A stretch of 33,091 nucleotides of DNA from an uncultured Ruminococcus sp. (GTDB lineage Bacteria > Bacillota > Clostridia > Oscillospirales > Ruminococcaceae), in assembly GCA_900315755.1 (NCBI GenBank), contig ONAI01000035.1:1-33091 (forward strand), written 5' to 3'. Of the stretch, positions 14,016 to 21,331 are shown one piece after another. The translations under genes and the position numbers were made by a program. The first letter of the stretch is position 1. The number at the start of each line of letters is the position of its first letter. The notes beneath the pieces were generated by a model. The model was given only the letters and a program-made list of their open reading frames with translations. It made no database searches and had not been told where the DNA came from.

Positions 14016-14076
14016 ACTACTCACCTCTCTACGCTTTTGTTTATATTGTACGAATGTTTCTCTCTTTGTTGATTTT

Positions 14077-14105
14077 ATTATAGCACACATTCTGGCAAAT
14101 TGCAA
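14077..14105 (-). promoter_or_regulatory. Promoter of the cohesin/dockerin gene
   Basis: On the minus strand: TTGCAA (14105-14100), 17-bp spacer, TATAAT (14082-14077) preceded by TGC. The ATG is 62 nt further on. Confidence 0.75.
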
Positions 14106-14198
14106 GTAAACTTATTGTTATAATGTTTTCTGTTTAATCAAAATCAAGAATTCGTATAAACGGCGCAGATCAGCAAGTACAATCCGGCATACCATCAA

Positions 14199-14256
14199 GG
14201 CGTTTTCGCCTGATTACAGGCAAAAATTAAGAGCAGGCGTTTCCGCCTGCTCTGTG
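14199..14256 (-). terminator. Terminator of the LRR operon
   Basis: Main stem GAGCAGGCG (14231-14239) with CGCCTGCTC (14244-14252), followed on the minus strand by TTAATTTTTG. A second hairpin (AGGCG-TTTT-CGCCT, about 14199-14212) lies just beyond and can pair in alternative ways. Confidence 0.8.
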
Positions 14257-14331
14257 AATAAATTATGAACACTGTTATTTTGGAGTTTTCAGAATTTTCT
14301 TAATTTCTATACAATATGTATTAAAAACGTC

Positions 14332-15819
14332 CTATTTTTCAGAATTGTTAATATCTTTCGAGTCATCAATTATTGTTTTGTAAGCTGCTTCCTCAGCCTT
14401 CTCTTTTTCAATTTTTTTAACCTTTTTCTGTGCGAGCGTTGCGGTTTTTCTGTTTCTTGACATAAGAACCAGACCAAATACAACAGCCGCTGCAAGAAGT
14501 GCTATACAGAGTACAATAAATGCCATTTTTAAAAGATTACGATCCTTGACAGTGTATGAAATATCATTGTCCTTTGCATATTTTTTAGCTTCCGAGCCCG
14601 AAGAAACACTCATCTTGAATCCGCTCTTCTTAACAATATCAACTGCCTTAGTACCGTCCTCATTAGTCTCGCCTGTATAATCAACAGTGTAGCCAAAAGC
14701 CTCTTCGCCTATGCTTCTGACACTCTTCGGCACAGAAACGCTGTTGAGCTTATCACAGGCAAGAAATGCCTTGTCGCCTATACTCTCAACGCCGTCCGGT
14801 ATTATGACCTTACCAAGTGCATAACAGCCCTTAAAAGCACTGTTTCCGATACTTGTAAGTGTTGCCGGAAGGTCAAGGCTCTCGATAGAAGTATAGGCAA
14901 ATGCGTTGTCTCCGATAGTTTGCAGTCCGTTTGAAAACTTCACCTTTTTCAGAAGCGAACAGTAACCGAGCTCGCCGGTAAACTGACAGCTGAATGCGCC
15001 GTTTTCGATAGTCGAAAGTGATTTCGGGAGAAATACCTCTTCAACAGCAGCTGCTGCTGAAAACGCACCCGACTTTATCACAGTCGTGCCTTCCGGAATG
15101 GTAAGCGAACCACTGAGAGTCGAGACAGCGCAGTATATCTCCTTCTTATCCTTGCTTGTGAGAATACCTTCGTCCACTGCGAAATTCTCGCTTTTTCCGA
15201 CCGTTATTTCATTAAGTGAGAGCAGCTCTCCGAACGCAAGCTCACCTATCTCGCTGAGCGATGCCGGAAGCTCAAGCTTCTCAAGACTTGTACACTCATA
15301 GAACGCGTAATCGCCTACCTTAGAGATATTATCGCCGAATTTGACCTCTTTAACGTGATCGCACTTTCTGAAAGCATTATCTCCTACCTCAGTAAGAGAA
15401 TCCGGCAGAGTAATGCTCTCAACCCCTGTACATCCTACAAAAGCGCCGTCTCCGATAGATTTTATATTTCTCGGAAGCGTGATAGTCTTTGCAGAGGTGC
15501 ATCCATAAAAAGCCTTAGCGCCTATTGTCTTTACAGAATCCGGTATTGTAAGATCTGTTATGCCATTGAAGCCGGCAAAAGCATTCTCGCCTATCTCAAC
15601 TATCGGAACACCGTTTCTTAAAGCCGGTATCTCAGTAATAATAGTAGCAGTACATTTTGTGATCTTATAGCCGCCCTCAACGTTTACGTACTCAAAAGCA
15701 CCGTCAGTAAGAATATCATTAACACTCTGCGGCTGATCCGCAAAAGCAGTATTTACCGGTATCGCTGATATTGCAAGCAGAGCTGCTCCGGCAGCGGAGA
15801 TCAGTCTTTTAAGCTTCAT
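14332..15819 (-). CDS. Membrane-anchored leucine-rich-repeat surface protein (BspA/LRR_5 type)
   Basis: A 495-residue protein: signal peptide 1-27, then BspA-type leucine-rich repeats from about residue 70 to 405 with the recurring pattern LTIPDSVKTIGAKAFYGCTS. The repeat series ends with the family's usual cap (FGY...SGFKMSVSSGSEAKKYAKDNDI). A transmembrane helix (about 430-453) and a highly charged Lys/Glu tail (to 495) put the repeats outside and the tail inside the cell. The start overlaps the preceding gene's stop by 11 nt, with AAAGGAA upstream, so the two LRR genes are co-translated. Such proteins bind matrix, polysaccharide or partner cells; the ligand here is unknown. No dockerin. 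Confidence 0.9.
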   Translation of the reverse strand: MKLKRLISAAGAALLAISAIPVNTAFADQPQSVNDILTDGAFEYVNVEGGYKITKCTATIITEIPALRNGVPIVEIGENAFAGFNGITDLTIPDSVKTIGAKAFYGCTSAKTITLPRNIKSIGDGAFVGCTGVESITLPDSLTEVGDNAFRKCDHVKEVKFGDNISKVGDYAFYECTSLEKLELPASLSEIGELAFGELLSLNEITVGKSENFAVDEGILTSKDKKEIYCAVSTLSGSLTIPEGTTVIKSGAFSAAAAVEEVFLPKSLSTIENGAFSCQFTGELGYCSLLKKVKFSNGLQTIGDNAFAYTSIESLDLPATLTSIGNSAFKGCYALGKVIIPDGVESIGDKAFLACDKLNSVSVPKSVRSIGEEAFGYTVDYTGETNEDGTKAVDIVKKSGFKMSVSSGSEAKKYAKDNDISYTVKDRNLLKMAFIVLCIALLAAAVVFGLVLMSRNRKTATLAQKKVKKIEKEKAEEAAYKTIIDDSKDINNSEK

Positions 15820-17971
15820 TTTTCTTGTCCGTTCCTTTCTTTTTCTTGCCGGAAGACTGTTTCTTCTTTGAAGATGCCTTAATAATTGAGAACAGTATTC
15901 CTAATAATACGATCCCTGCTCCTGAACAGATCAGAACAAGTATCGGGATACTTACATTCATATCTCCGATCCTGACCGTACCCGTTACAACTTCAAGATC
16001 ATTTTTCTTTGCAAAGTCATAGGCTTCCGAATTCTTGCTTGTATAGAGTTTGAAACCGTCAACACGGAGATGAGGCTCTACATTTTCCTTGCTGCTGTTC
16101 GTGCCTGTCTGACTGACCTCATAATCCGGATTCTCCTTGAATCCGAAAGCGCACTCGCCTATCTCTGAAACGTGCTTGTAAACGCGCAGCTTTTTGAGCT
16201 CATCGCAGTTATAGAACGCGAATTGTCCAATACTTTCAAGTGATTTCGGAAGAACTACATCTTTTATAGTCTTACATTCAGCAAACGAATAAGCGCCTAT
16301 TTCCTTAACGCCATCAGGGATATGAACTGTCGAATCGCCGTGATTAAGCGGATACTCTATAAGTATCTTGCCGTCATGGTCATAGAGTATGCCGTCCTTT
16401 GAACTGAAAGCGCCATCGCCCGAGGAGACCTCTATATCCTCAAGGAGAGTACAGGTCGTAAACGGAAGATGCTCACCGAGAGACGTACAGTTGCCTGAAA
16501 TCTTAACATGACGAAGAGCGCTGCACCCTGTGAACGCGTCAGTGCCGATTATCTTTGCGCCGCCGAGGTCAGCATCTTCAAGAGCAGCACAGTTCGAGAA
16601 GCAGTTTGCACCTATCACTTCAAGACTCTGAGGGAGAACAAGTTCTTTCAGATACTCACAGTTGAAGAAAGCAGTCTCACGGACAGTCTTAACGCCCTCC
16701 GGAAGAACGATCTTCTCAGCATTGCAGTTTGAGAAAGCGGCAGGATACACCAAAGTAAGAGTATAGCCGGCTATTTTCTCAGGAACTTTTATTTCCTTGT
16801 CGCCGCTCATGCAGAAAACAAGATAGGCTTCATCGCCGTTCACAGCGATTTCATAGTCGCCCTCTGTCTTATGCTCATAGGATTCGATCTCCTTTTGCAG
16901 CTCATACTGCTGGAGCGTTTTGAAGTCAAACTCGTTCTTGTATCCGTATTCCGGATCGGAATCGGTAGCATATGTCTGAGCAGCGGAATTCGGCTCACCG
17001 ATGATTGAAAAATCGCTCAAAGGTATTTCTTCTCCCGAAGGAGAAGTTTCGTATCCAAAAGCACAGTATGCGATAGTCTGGACAGACTTTGGTATAACGA
17101 CCTCTTTCAGGGCTGTATCAATGAAAGCACTCTGACCTATCGTAAGCAGACCTTCCGGAAGCTCTATCTCGCTGAGTGAAGTACATCCCCAGAAAGCACC
17201 GCCCTGAATGGATTCAAGCTGCTTCGGGAATTTTATATCCTTCAGTGAAGTACACTCAGCAAAAGCCATAGCGTCTATATCAGTAACTGCCGTTTCGCTA
17301 AGGTCGATAGCAGAAAGGGCTGAAATGGAGTTGAAAGCTGAAGCACCTATCTCTTTAAGTGAAGCCGGAACGGTTATCTCACTGAAAGAGGTATTGTACA
17401 GAGCACCCGTATAAAGCTTCTCAACGCCATCAGGTATTGTAAAAGAACTATTTACCTTAGCCTGAGGATAGCATAACAATGTCTTTTTATCAGCCGAGTA
17501 AAGTATACCGTCATCGGAAACATAGTCCTTATTAGCTGGATCTACCTTTATTTCCTTTAGTTTATCGCAGAATATGAAGGGTGCATCAGATGAGATATAC
17601 TCAACTCCGGCAGGAATAGTTATCGTTTCGAAAGGAAGACCTTCCGTACTTCCGAAGGCACGTTTTCCGAGCTCCGTAACTTTCAGACCGTCTATCTCAT
17701 CCGGTATCACAAGATCAGCATCTGTGAGCGAACAATCCTGTATGCAGGCTGTGCCATCGCTTGTTACCGAGTATTTAAAGCCATCAGCTTCTTTAAGTTC
17801 AACGCCTGTGAGCTTTGGAGTTTCCTGAACAGGGGCAATATCCCCGCCGGAATCCTCCGCTGTTAACTCTGTTTCATTTTCAGCGTATACCGCAGGACAG
17901 GAAGCCGTCACCGCAGAAACTCCCATAAGAAGCGCAGCCAGAAATGCTGTTATTTTTTTATGATCAAACAT
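15809..17971 (-). CDS. Large membrane-anchored leucine-rich-repeat surface protein (BspA/LRR_5 type)
   Basis: A 720-residue protein: signal peptide about 1-31 (ALLMGVSAVTASCPAVYA), then two blocks of BspA-type repeats separated by a spacer near residues 345-380. Repeat units look like LKDIKFPKQLESIQGGAFWGCTS. Each block contains a DDGILYS/KDGILYD segment, common in this family. C-terminus: GDMNVSIPILVLICSG transmembrane helix (about 674-697) and a Lys-rich cytoplasmic tail. The architecture equals that of the downstream gene, suggesting an old duplication and a joint role at the surface. GAGAGGG ribosome site. First gene of the two-gene operon. Confidence 0.9.
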   Translation of the reverse strand: MFDHKKITAFLAALLMGVSAVTASCPAVYAENETELTAEDSGGDIAPVQETPKLTGVELKEADGFKYSVTSDGTACIQDCSLTDADLVIPDEIDGLKVTELGKRAFGSTEGLPFETITIPAGVEYISSDAPFIFCDKLKEIKVDPANKDYVSDDGILYSADKKTLLCYPQAKVNSSFTIPDGVEKLYTGALYNTSFSEITVPASLKEIGASAFNSISALSAIDLSETAVTDIDAMAFAECTSLKDIKFPKQLESIQGGAFWGCTSLSEIELPEGLLTIGQSAFIDTALKEVVIPKSVQTIAYCAFGYETSPSGEEIPLSDFSIIGEPNSAAQTYATDSDPEYGYKNEFDFKTLQQYELQKEIESYEHKTEGDYEIAVNGDEAYLVFCMSGDKEIKVPEKIAGYTLTLVYPAAFSNCNAEKIVLPEGVKTVRETAFFNCEYLKELVLPQSLEVIGANCFSNCAALEDADLGGAKIIGTDAFTGCSALRHVKISGNCTSLGEHLPFTTCTLLEDIEVSSGDGAFSSKDGILYDHDGKILIEYPLNHGDSTVHIPDGVKEIGAYSFAECKTIKDVVLPKSLESIGQFAFYNCDELKKLRVYKHVSEIGECAFGFKENPDYEVSQTGTNSSKENVEPHLRVDGFKLYTSKNSEAYDFAKKNDLEVVTGTVRIGDMNVSIPILVLICSGAGIVLLGILFSIIKASSKKKQSSGKKKKGTDKKNEA

Positions 17972-18040
17972 TTACTATTCCCTCTCTTTGAACTTTCGAT
18001 TATTAGTTCTTATGCTGCTGCGCAGAACAGCAACAAAATC

Positions 18041-18069
18041 ATTATATCACAACTCTGTTATATTTGCAA
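18041..18069 (-). promoter_or_regulatory. Promoter of the LRR operon
   Basis: On the minus strand: TTGCAA (18069-18064), 17-bp spacer, TATAAT (18046-18041) with TGA in front. The 18-bp shared motif (18071-18088) lies directly upstream of the -35 box. Confidence 0.75.
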
Positions 18070-18070
18070 C

Positions 18071-18088
18071 GGATTTCACACAGTTTTC
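18071..18088 (-). promoter_or_regulatory. 18-bp motif shared with the region upstream of the 137-aa lipoprotein gene
   Basis: GGATTTCACACAGTTTTC on the plus strand; 17 of 18 bases equal 1895-1912. Here it abuts the -35 box of the LRR promoter. Confidence 0.4.
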
Positions 18089-18129
18089 GTCATTTTAACG
18101 TCTTTCTGTCCTGTTCCGAAACCAAACAG

Positions 18130-18158
18130 TTGCAATCCGTCACCCTTTGTGATAATAT
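18130..18158 (+). promoter_or_regulatory. Promoter of the AEC transporter gene
   Basis: TTGCAA (18130-18135), 17-bp spacer, TAATAT (18153-18158) preceded by TGA. Divergent from the LRR promoter. Confidence 0.6.
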
Positions 18159-18191
18159 TATTAATGCAAATAATGTTCCCAGGAGTTATTT

Positions 18192-19145
18192 ATGTTCGCA
18201 GATAATCTTATTTTCAGCCTGAACGCAACTGTTCCGGTATTTCTCATGATGGTATTTGGCTGGTGTGTCAGAAGGGCAGGGCTGCTCGATGACCATTCGA
18301 CCGCACAGATAAACAAGTTCGTATTCAGAACGCTTCTTCCGGCACTCCTCTTCGCCGATCTCTCAACAGCTGATTTCCGCTCTGTCTGGGATGGGAAGTT
18401 CGTGTTGTTCTGTATGGGAGCAACACTTCTCAGCCTGAGCATCGCCGTGGCATATTCCGCTATAAGCAAAGACAAGTCCGAGCGCGGCGAGATAATACAG
18501 GCATCCTACCGCAGCAGCGCAGCTGTACTCGGTATCGCATTCGTGAACAATATCTACGGTAAATCAACTATGGCTGCGCTCATGATAGTAGGTACCGTAC
18601 CTTTATATAATGTGATAGCTGTCGTGACACTTGCACTGACGTCTCCGGATAAGAAGTCCGCATCAGGAGCATCACTCGCAAAAGGAACTCTCAAAAGCAT
18701 ACTCACCAACCCGATAATACTTGGCATCGCCGTTGGAATGCTATGGTCAGCGACCGGAATCCATCAACCCGTAATACTCAGGCGTTCAGTTGCATATCTC
18801 GCTAATATGGCAACTCCACTCTCACTCATCGCGCTCGGTGCTTCATTCCGAATCGGAGAAGTCAAGGATAAGATCGCAGTCACCATAGGAATAGCCGTTC
18901 TGAAATTGCTGGTATTCTGCTCGATTTTCCTTCCGATAGCAGTAAAATTCGGATTCCGCGGCGAAAAGCTCATAGCAATACTCGTTATGCTCGGCAGTGC
19001 AACTACCGGAAGCTGCTTCGTCATGGCAAAGAATTTCGGTCACAAAGGCACTATAACTGCATTCGCAGTGGCATTGACGACGCTTTGCAGTGCATTTACG
19101 CTTACAATGTGGCTGTTTATATTGAAAACGCTCAGTTACATATGA
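18192..19145 (+). CDS. AEC (auxin efflux carrier) family permease
   Basis: A 317-residue, strongly hydrophobic protein with about ten transmembrane helices. Family signs: an N-terminal VPVFLMMVFGWCVRRAGLLDD segment, then NKFVFRTLLPALLFADLS, a central charged loop (TSPDKKSASGAS), and the conserved LANMATPLSLIALGASF in the second half. Members export or exchange small organic acids or amino acids in bacteria; the substrate cannot be read from sequence. AGGAG 9 nt before the ATG. Divergent from the LRR operon; no clear terminator after it, and 233 nt separate it from the GH9 gene. Confidence 0.9.
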   Translation: MFADNLIFSLNATVPVFLMMVFGWCVRRAGLLDDHSTAQINKFVFRTLLPALLFADLSTADFRSVWDGKFVLFCMGATLLSLSIAVAYSAISKDKSERGEIIQASYRSSAAVLGIAFVNNIYGKSTMAALMIVGTVPLYNVIAVVTLALTSPDKKSASGASLAKGTLKSILTNPIILGIAVGMLWSATGIHQPVILRRSVAYLANMATPLSLIALGASFRIGEVKDKIAVTIGIAVLKLLVFCSIFLPIAVKFGFRGEKLIAILVMLGSATTGSCFVMAKNFGHKGTITAFAVALTTLCSAFTLTMWLFILKTLSYI

Positions 19146-19154
19146 TGTTTCACC

Positions 19155-19202
19155 TGTACAAATACACCCCGGGAATAATTTGCCTCTCTGTTTTGTACAA
19201 AT
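19155..19202. promoter_or_regulatory. Two TGTACAAAT sites upstream of the GH9 gene
   Basis: TGTACAAAT at 19155-19163 and again at 19194-19202, start to start 39 bp. The second is embedded in the perfect palindrome TTTGTACAAA (19192-19201). The GH10 promoter also holds a TGTACA-centred palindrome. Confidence 0.4.
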
Positions 19203-19324
19203 GCGATAGAGTTTTTTAGTATGTTATGACCAAAATATTAAGATTTCTTGAATTTTAATCGTATTGTAATAGTTTTGTAACCAATGTGTAATTTATTACC
19301 CTTCAAAAAATTGTATAATAGAAA

Positions 19325-19360
19325 TTGTAGGCATATTATAGGCAAACTACAAGTTTTTTT
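19325..19360 (+). promoter_or_regulatory. Possible leader hairpin with T-run before the GH9 gene
   Basis: TTGTAG (19325-19330) can pair with CTACAA (19347-19352), followed by GTTTTTTT (19353-19360), 19 nt before the ATG. A TATAAT lies at 19314-19319 but without a recognisable -35 at 16-18 bp. The stem is only 6 bp, so an attenuator is tentative. Confidence 0.25.
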
Positions 19361-19378
19361 AGAAAGTAGTGTGGTAAA

Positions 19379-21127
19379 ATGGTTAATTTTAAATTCAAAA
19401 GACTGAAATCAACACTGCTGAGCGGTCTCGTGGCTGTTTCCGCTTGTGCAGCTCCAGTTGCAGCAACCACCGTTGTTTCTCCCTCGACAACAGCTGTTGC
19501 AGCAGACAACTATGATAACTATGCAAAACTCCTTCAGTACTCTCTCTATTTCTACGATGCAAACATGTGCGGCGACGTTACAGGCTGCGGCCTCTCATGG
19601 AGAAGCAACTGCCATATGAGCGATCAGATCAGAGGCGGTTTCCACGATGCCGGCGACCACGTTATGTTCGGTCAGCCTCAGGGCTACGCCGCATCTACTC
19701 TTGGATGGGCTTACTATGAGTTCGGGGACGCTTTCGACGAGACAGGTCAGACAGATCACCTCAAAATGATAACAGACCATTTCTGTAAGTTCTTCCGCGA
19801 TGCTACAAAGCTCAATGGCAACACAGTTACAGAAGTCCTCGTTGAAAAAGGCGAAGGTGATACAGACCACGCATACTGGGGACCTCCGGAGAAGCAGGGT
19901 GCAAGAGGCAGAGATGTCTGGTCCACAGGCGGCGCTGCTAACATTACAGCTGAATACGCTGCTGCTCTCGCAGTTAACTACATAAACTTCAAGAACCCAG
20001 ATGACCTCAAGTACGCTGAGGCTCTCTATGATTTCTCAGTAAAGGACAGAAACATTTACGTATCATACGGCAGAGACGGTGCTTTCTATGAAGCTAAGTG
20101 GACAGGCGCAGATGATGAGATCGCATGGGCAGCTGCTTGGCTCTATAAGGCAACAAACAAGGACAAGTACCTCAACGAGTTAAAGAAAGCTCCTACTGCT
20201 TACTCCGCTCACTCATGGGAAAGCGTTCAGCTCGGTGCTTCAATGCTCAAGGGCGAGTTCACCGGCGACTGGGGCGGTACAGACTACCTCAACAACTTCT
20301 CAGGCAATGATTATTGCTTTGCTGCTGATAGCTGGAAGTGGGGCAGCGCAAGATATAACTGCTCTGCTCAGTTCACAACTCTCGTAGCTGCTAAGAATAA
20401 CAAGGGTACTGCTGACTGGGCAAAGGGACAGATGGAATACATCTTAGGTAAGAAGGGCGTTGGCTCTGCTCCTGCAAGATGCTTCGTTGTCGGCTATGAC
20501 AGCACATCTCCTGTAAACGTTCACCACAGAGCAGCTTCAGGCTATCAGAGCTATGACGAAATGGGCGACAGCACTGTTGCAAAGGCAGGAAGCCCTGTTC
20601 TCGTAGGCGCACTCGCAGGCGGTCCTGAAGATAAAAACGGTACTTACAGCGATTCTATCAAGGACTACGTTGCAAACGAAGTAGCTCTCGACTATAACGC
20701 TGGTCTCGTTGGTGCAGCTGCCGGTCTCTACCACTTCTACAAGTCAGGTAAGATAGACAGCACTATCCCAGGCGTTACAAAGATCTACACCGGATCTTCA
20801 CAGCCTTACACTGATCCTGTAACCGATCCAGTAACAGACCCTGTTACTGATCCGGTAACTGACCCTGTTACAGATCCTGTTACAAACCCGAAGCGCACAA
20901 AAGCTGGTGATGCTAACTGCGACGGCAATGTTGATATGTCCGATGTTGTTATGGTATTACAGTGCTCACTCAACCCGGGTAAGTATGGTCTTGGAAAAGA
21001 AAAGGGTATCAAAGAAACAGGCTACGCTAATGCTGATGTAAACGGCGATTCAACTGTTGATGCTAAGGACGCTCTCCTTATCCAGAAGTTCGCTCTTGAT
21101 ATCATTTCTTCTTTCCCTGTGGGCTGA
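19379..21127 (+). CDS. Cellulosomal GH9 endoglucanase with dockerin
   Basis: A 582-residue secreted enzyme. Signal peptide at about 1-42 (ends STTAVAA). The GH9 catalytic domain spans roughly 45-455: the FHDAGDH motif (D90 and D93; catalytic base), HHRAASG at 382-388, and NEVALDYNAG with the acid E434. The domain starts directly after the signal, with no N-terminal Ig or CBM. A linker of six TDPV units plus TNP (478-504) leads to a type I-like dockerin (509-577) with two calcium loops: D511-x-N513-x-D515...D522 and D553-x-N555-x-D557...D564. It should cut internal beta-1,4-glucan bonds while docked on a scaffoldin. The ribosome site is weak (GAAAG), and the ATG is the only candidate before the signal. 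Confidence 0.95.
   Translation: MVNFKFKRLKSTLLSGLVAVSACAAPVAATTVVSPSTTAVAADNYDNYAKLLQYSLYFYDANMCGDVTGCGLSWRSNCHMSDQIRGGFHDAGDHVMFGQPQGYAASTLGWAYYEFGDAFDETGQTDHLKMITDHFCKFFRDATKLNGNTVTEVLVEKGEGDTDHAYWGPPEKQGARGRDVWSTGGAANITAEYAAALAVNYINFKNPDDLKYAEALYDFSVKDRNIYVSYGRDGAFYEAKWTGADDEIAWAAAWLYKATNKDKYLNELKKAPTAYSAHSWESVQLGASMLKGEFTGDWGGTDYLNNFSGNDYCFAADSWKWGSARYNCSAQFTTLVAAKNNKGTADWAKGQMEYILGKKGVGSAPARCFVVGYDSTSPVNVHHRAASGYQSYDEMGDSTVAKAGSPVLVGALAGGPEDKNGTYSDSIKDYVANEVALDYNAGLVGAAAGLYHFYKSGKIDSTIPGVTKIYTGSSQPYTDPVTDPVTDPVTDPVTDPVTDPVTNPKRTKAGDANCDGNVDMSDVVMVLQCSLNPGKYGLGKEKGIKETGYANADVNGDSTVDAKDALLIQKFALDIISSFPVG
20810..20890 (+). repeat. 12-nt tandem repeat encoding the TDPV linker of GH9
   Basis: Six units of Thr-Asp-Pro-Val plus a Thr-Asn-Pro. 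Codons vary between units (ACT/ACC/ACA; GTA/GTT), so the repeat is old or conserved at the protein level rather than freshly expanded. Confidence 0.9.
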
Positions 21128-21143
21128 TAATTAAATAGTCTCA

Positions 21144-21175
21144 AAGCAGCTTCTCTTCGGAGAGGCTGCTTTTTT
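21144..21175 (+). terminator. Terminator of the GH9 gene
   Basis: Twelve-pair stem with a TTCG tetraloop (AAGCAGC...GCTGCTT) followed by TTTTT. Textbook rho-independent. Confidence 0.92.
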
Positions 21176-21270
21176 GTGCTGCTCCCTCCTGTAACAAAGC
21201 ACATTAAGTAAGCTGTTCACTGCAATTCGTGTAATTCTGACCAGATATTGCGAACATATAGCTGCTTTCA

Positions 21271-21299
21271 TTGACATATATGTACATATATGATAAAAT
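21271..21299 (+). promoter_or_regulatory. Promoter of the GH10 gene with an overlapping palindrome
   Basis: TTGACA (21271-21276), 17-bp spacer, TAAAAT (21294-21299) preceded by TGA. The spacer is filled by the perfect 18-bp palindrome CATATATGTACATATATG (21275-21292), positioned to block RNA polymerase if a repressor binds. Confidence 0.65.
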
Positions 21300-21331
21300 T
21301 ATTATGCAATACTTTTTGGAGGGAAAATCAC

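Larger units (their letters stand above)
14016..14331. other. Gene-free stretch between the LRR operon and the cohesin/dockerin gene
   Basis: Contains the promoter at 14077-14105 and the hairpins at 14199-14256. The A/T-rich part at 14106-14160 shows no gene or site I can support. Confidence 0.6.

Noticed and set aside
20810-20890. CRISPR-like short repeats
   Set aside because: The units are in-frame TDPV linker codons without spacers; no CRISPR array or cas gene is present anywhere in the window.
20806-21012. Minus-strand frame made of GSVTGSVT repeats
   Set aside because: It is the reverse complement of the GH9 TDPV linker and dockerin; the same artefact occurs opposite the GH10 linker.
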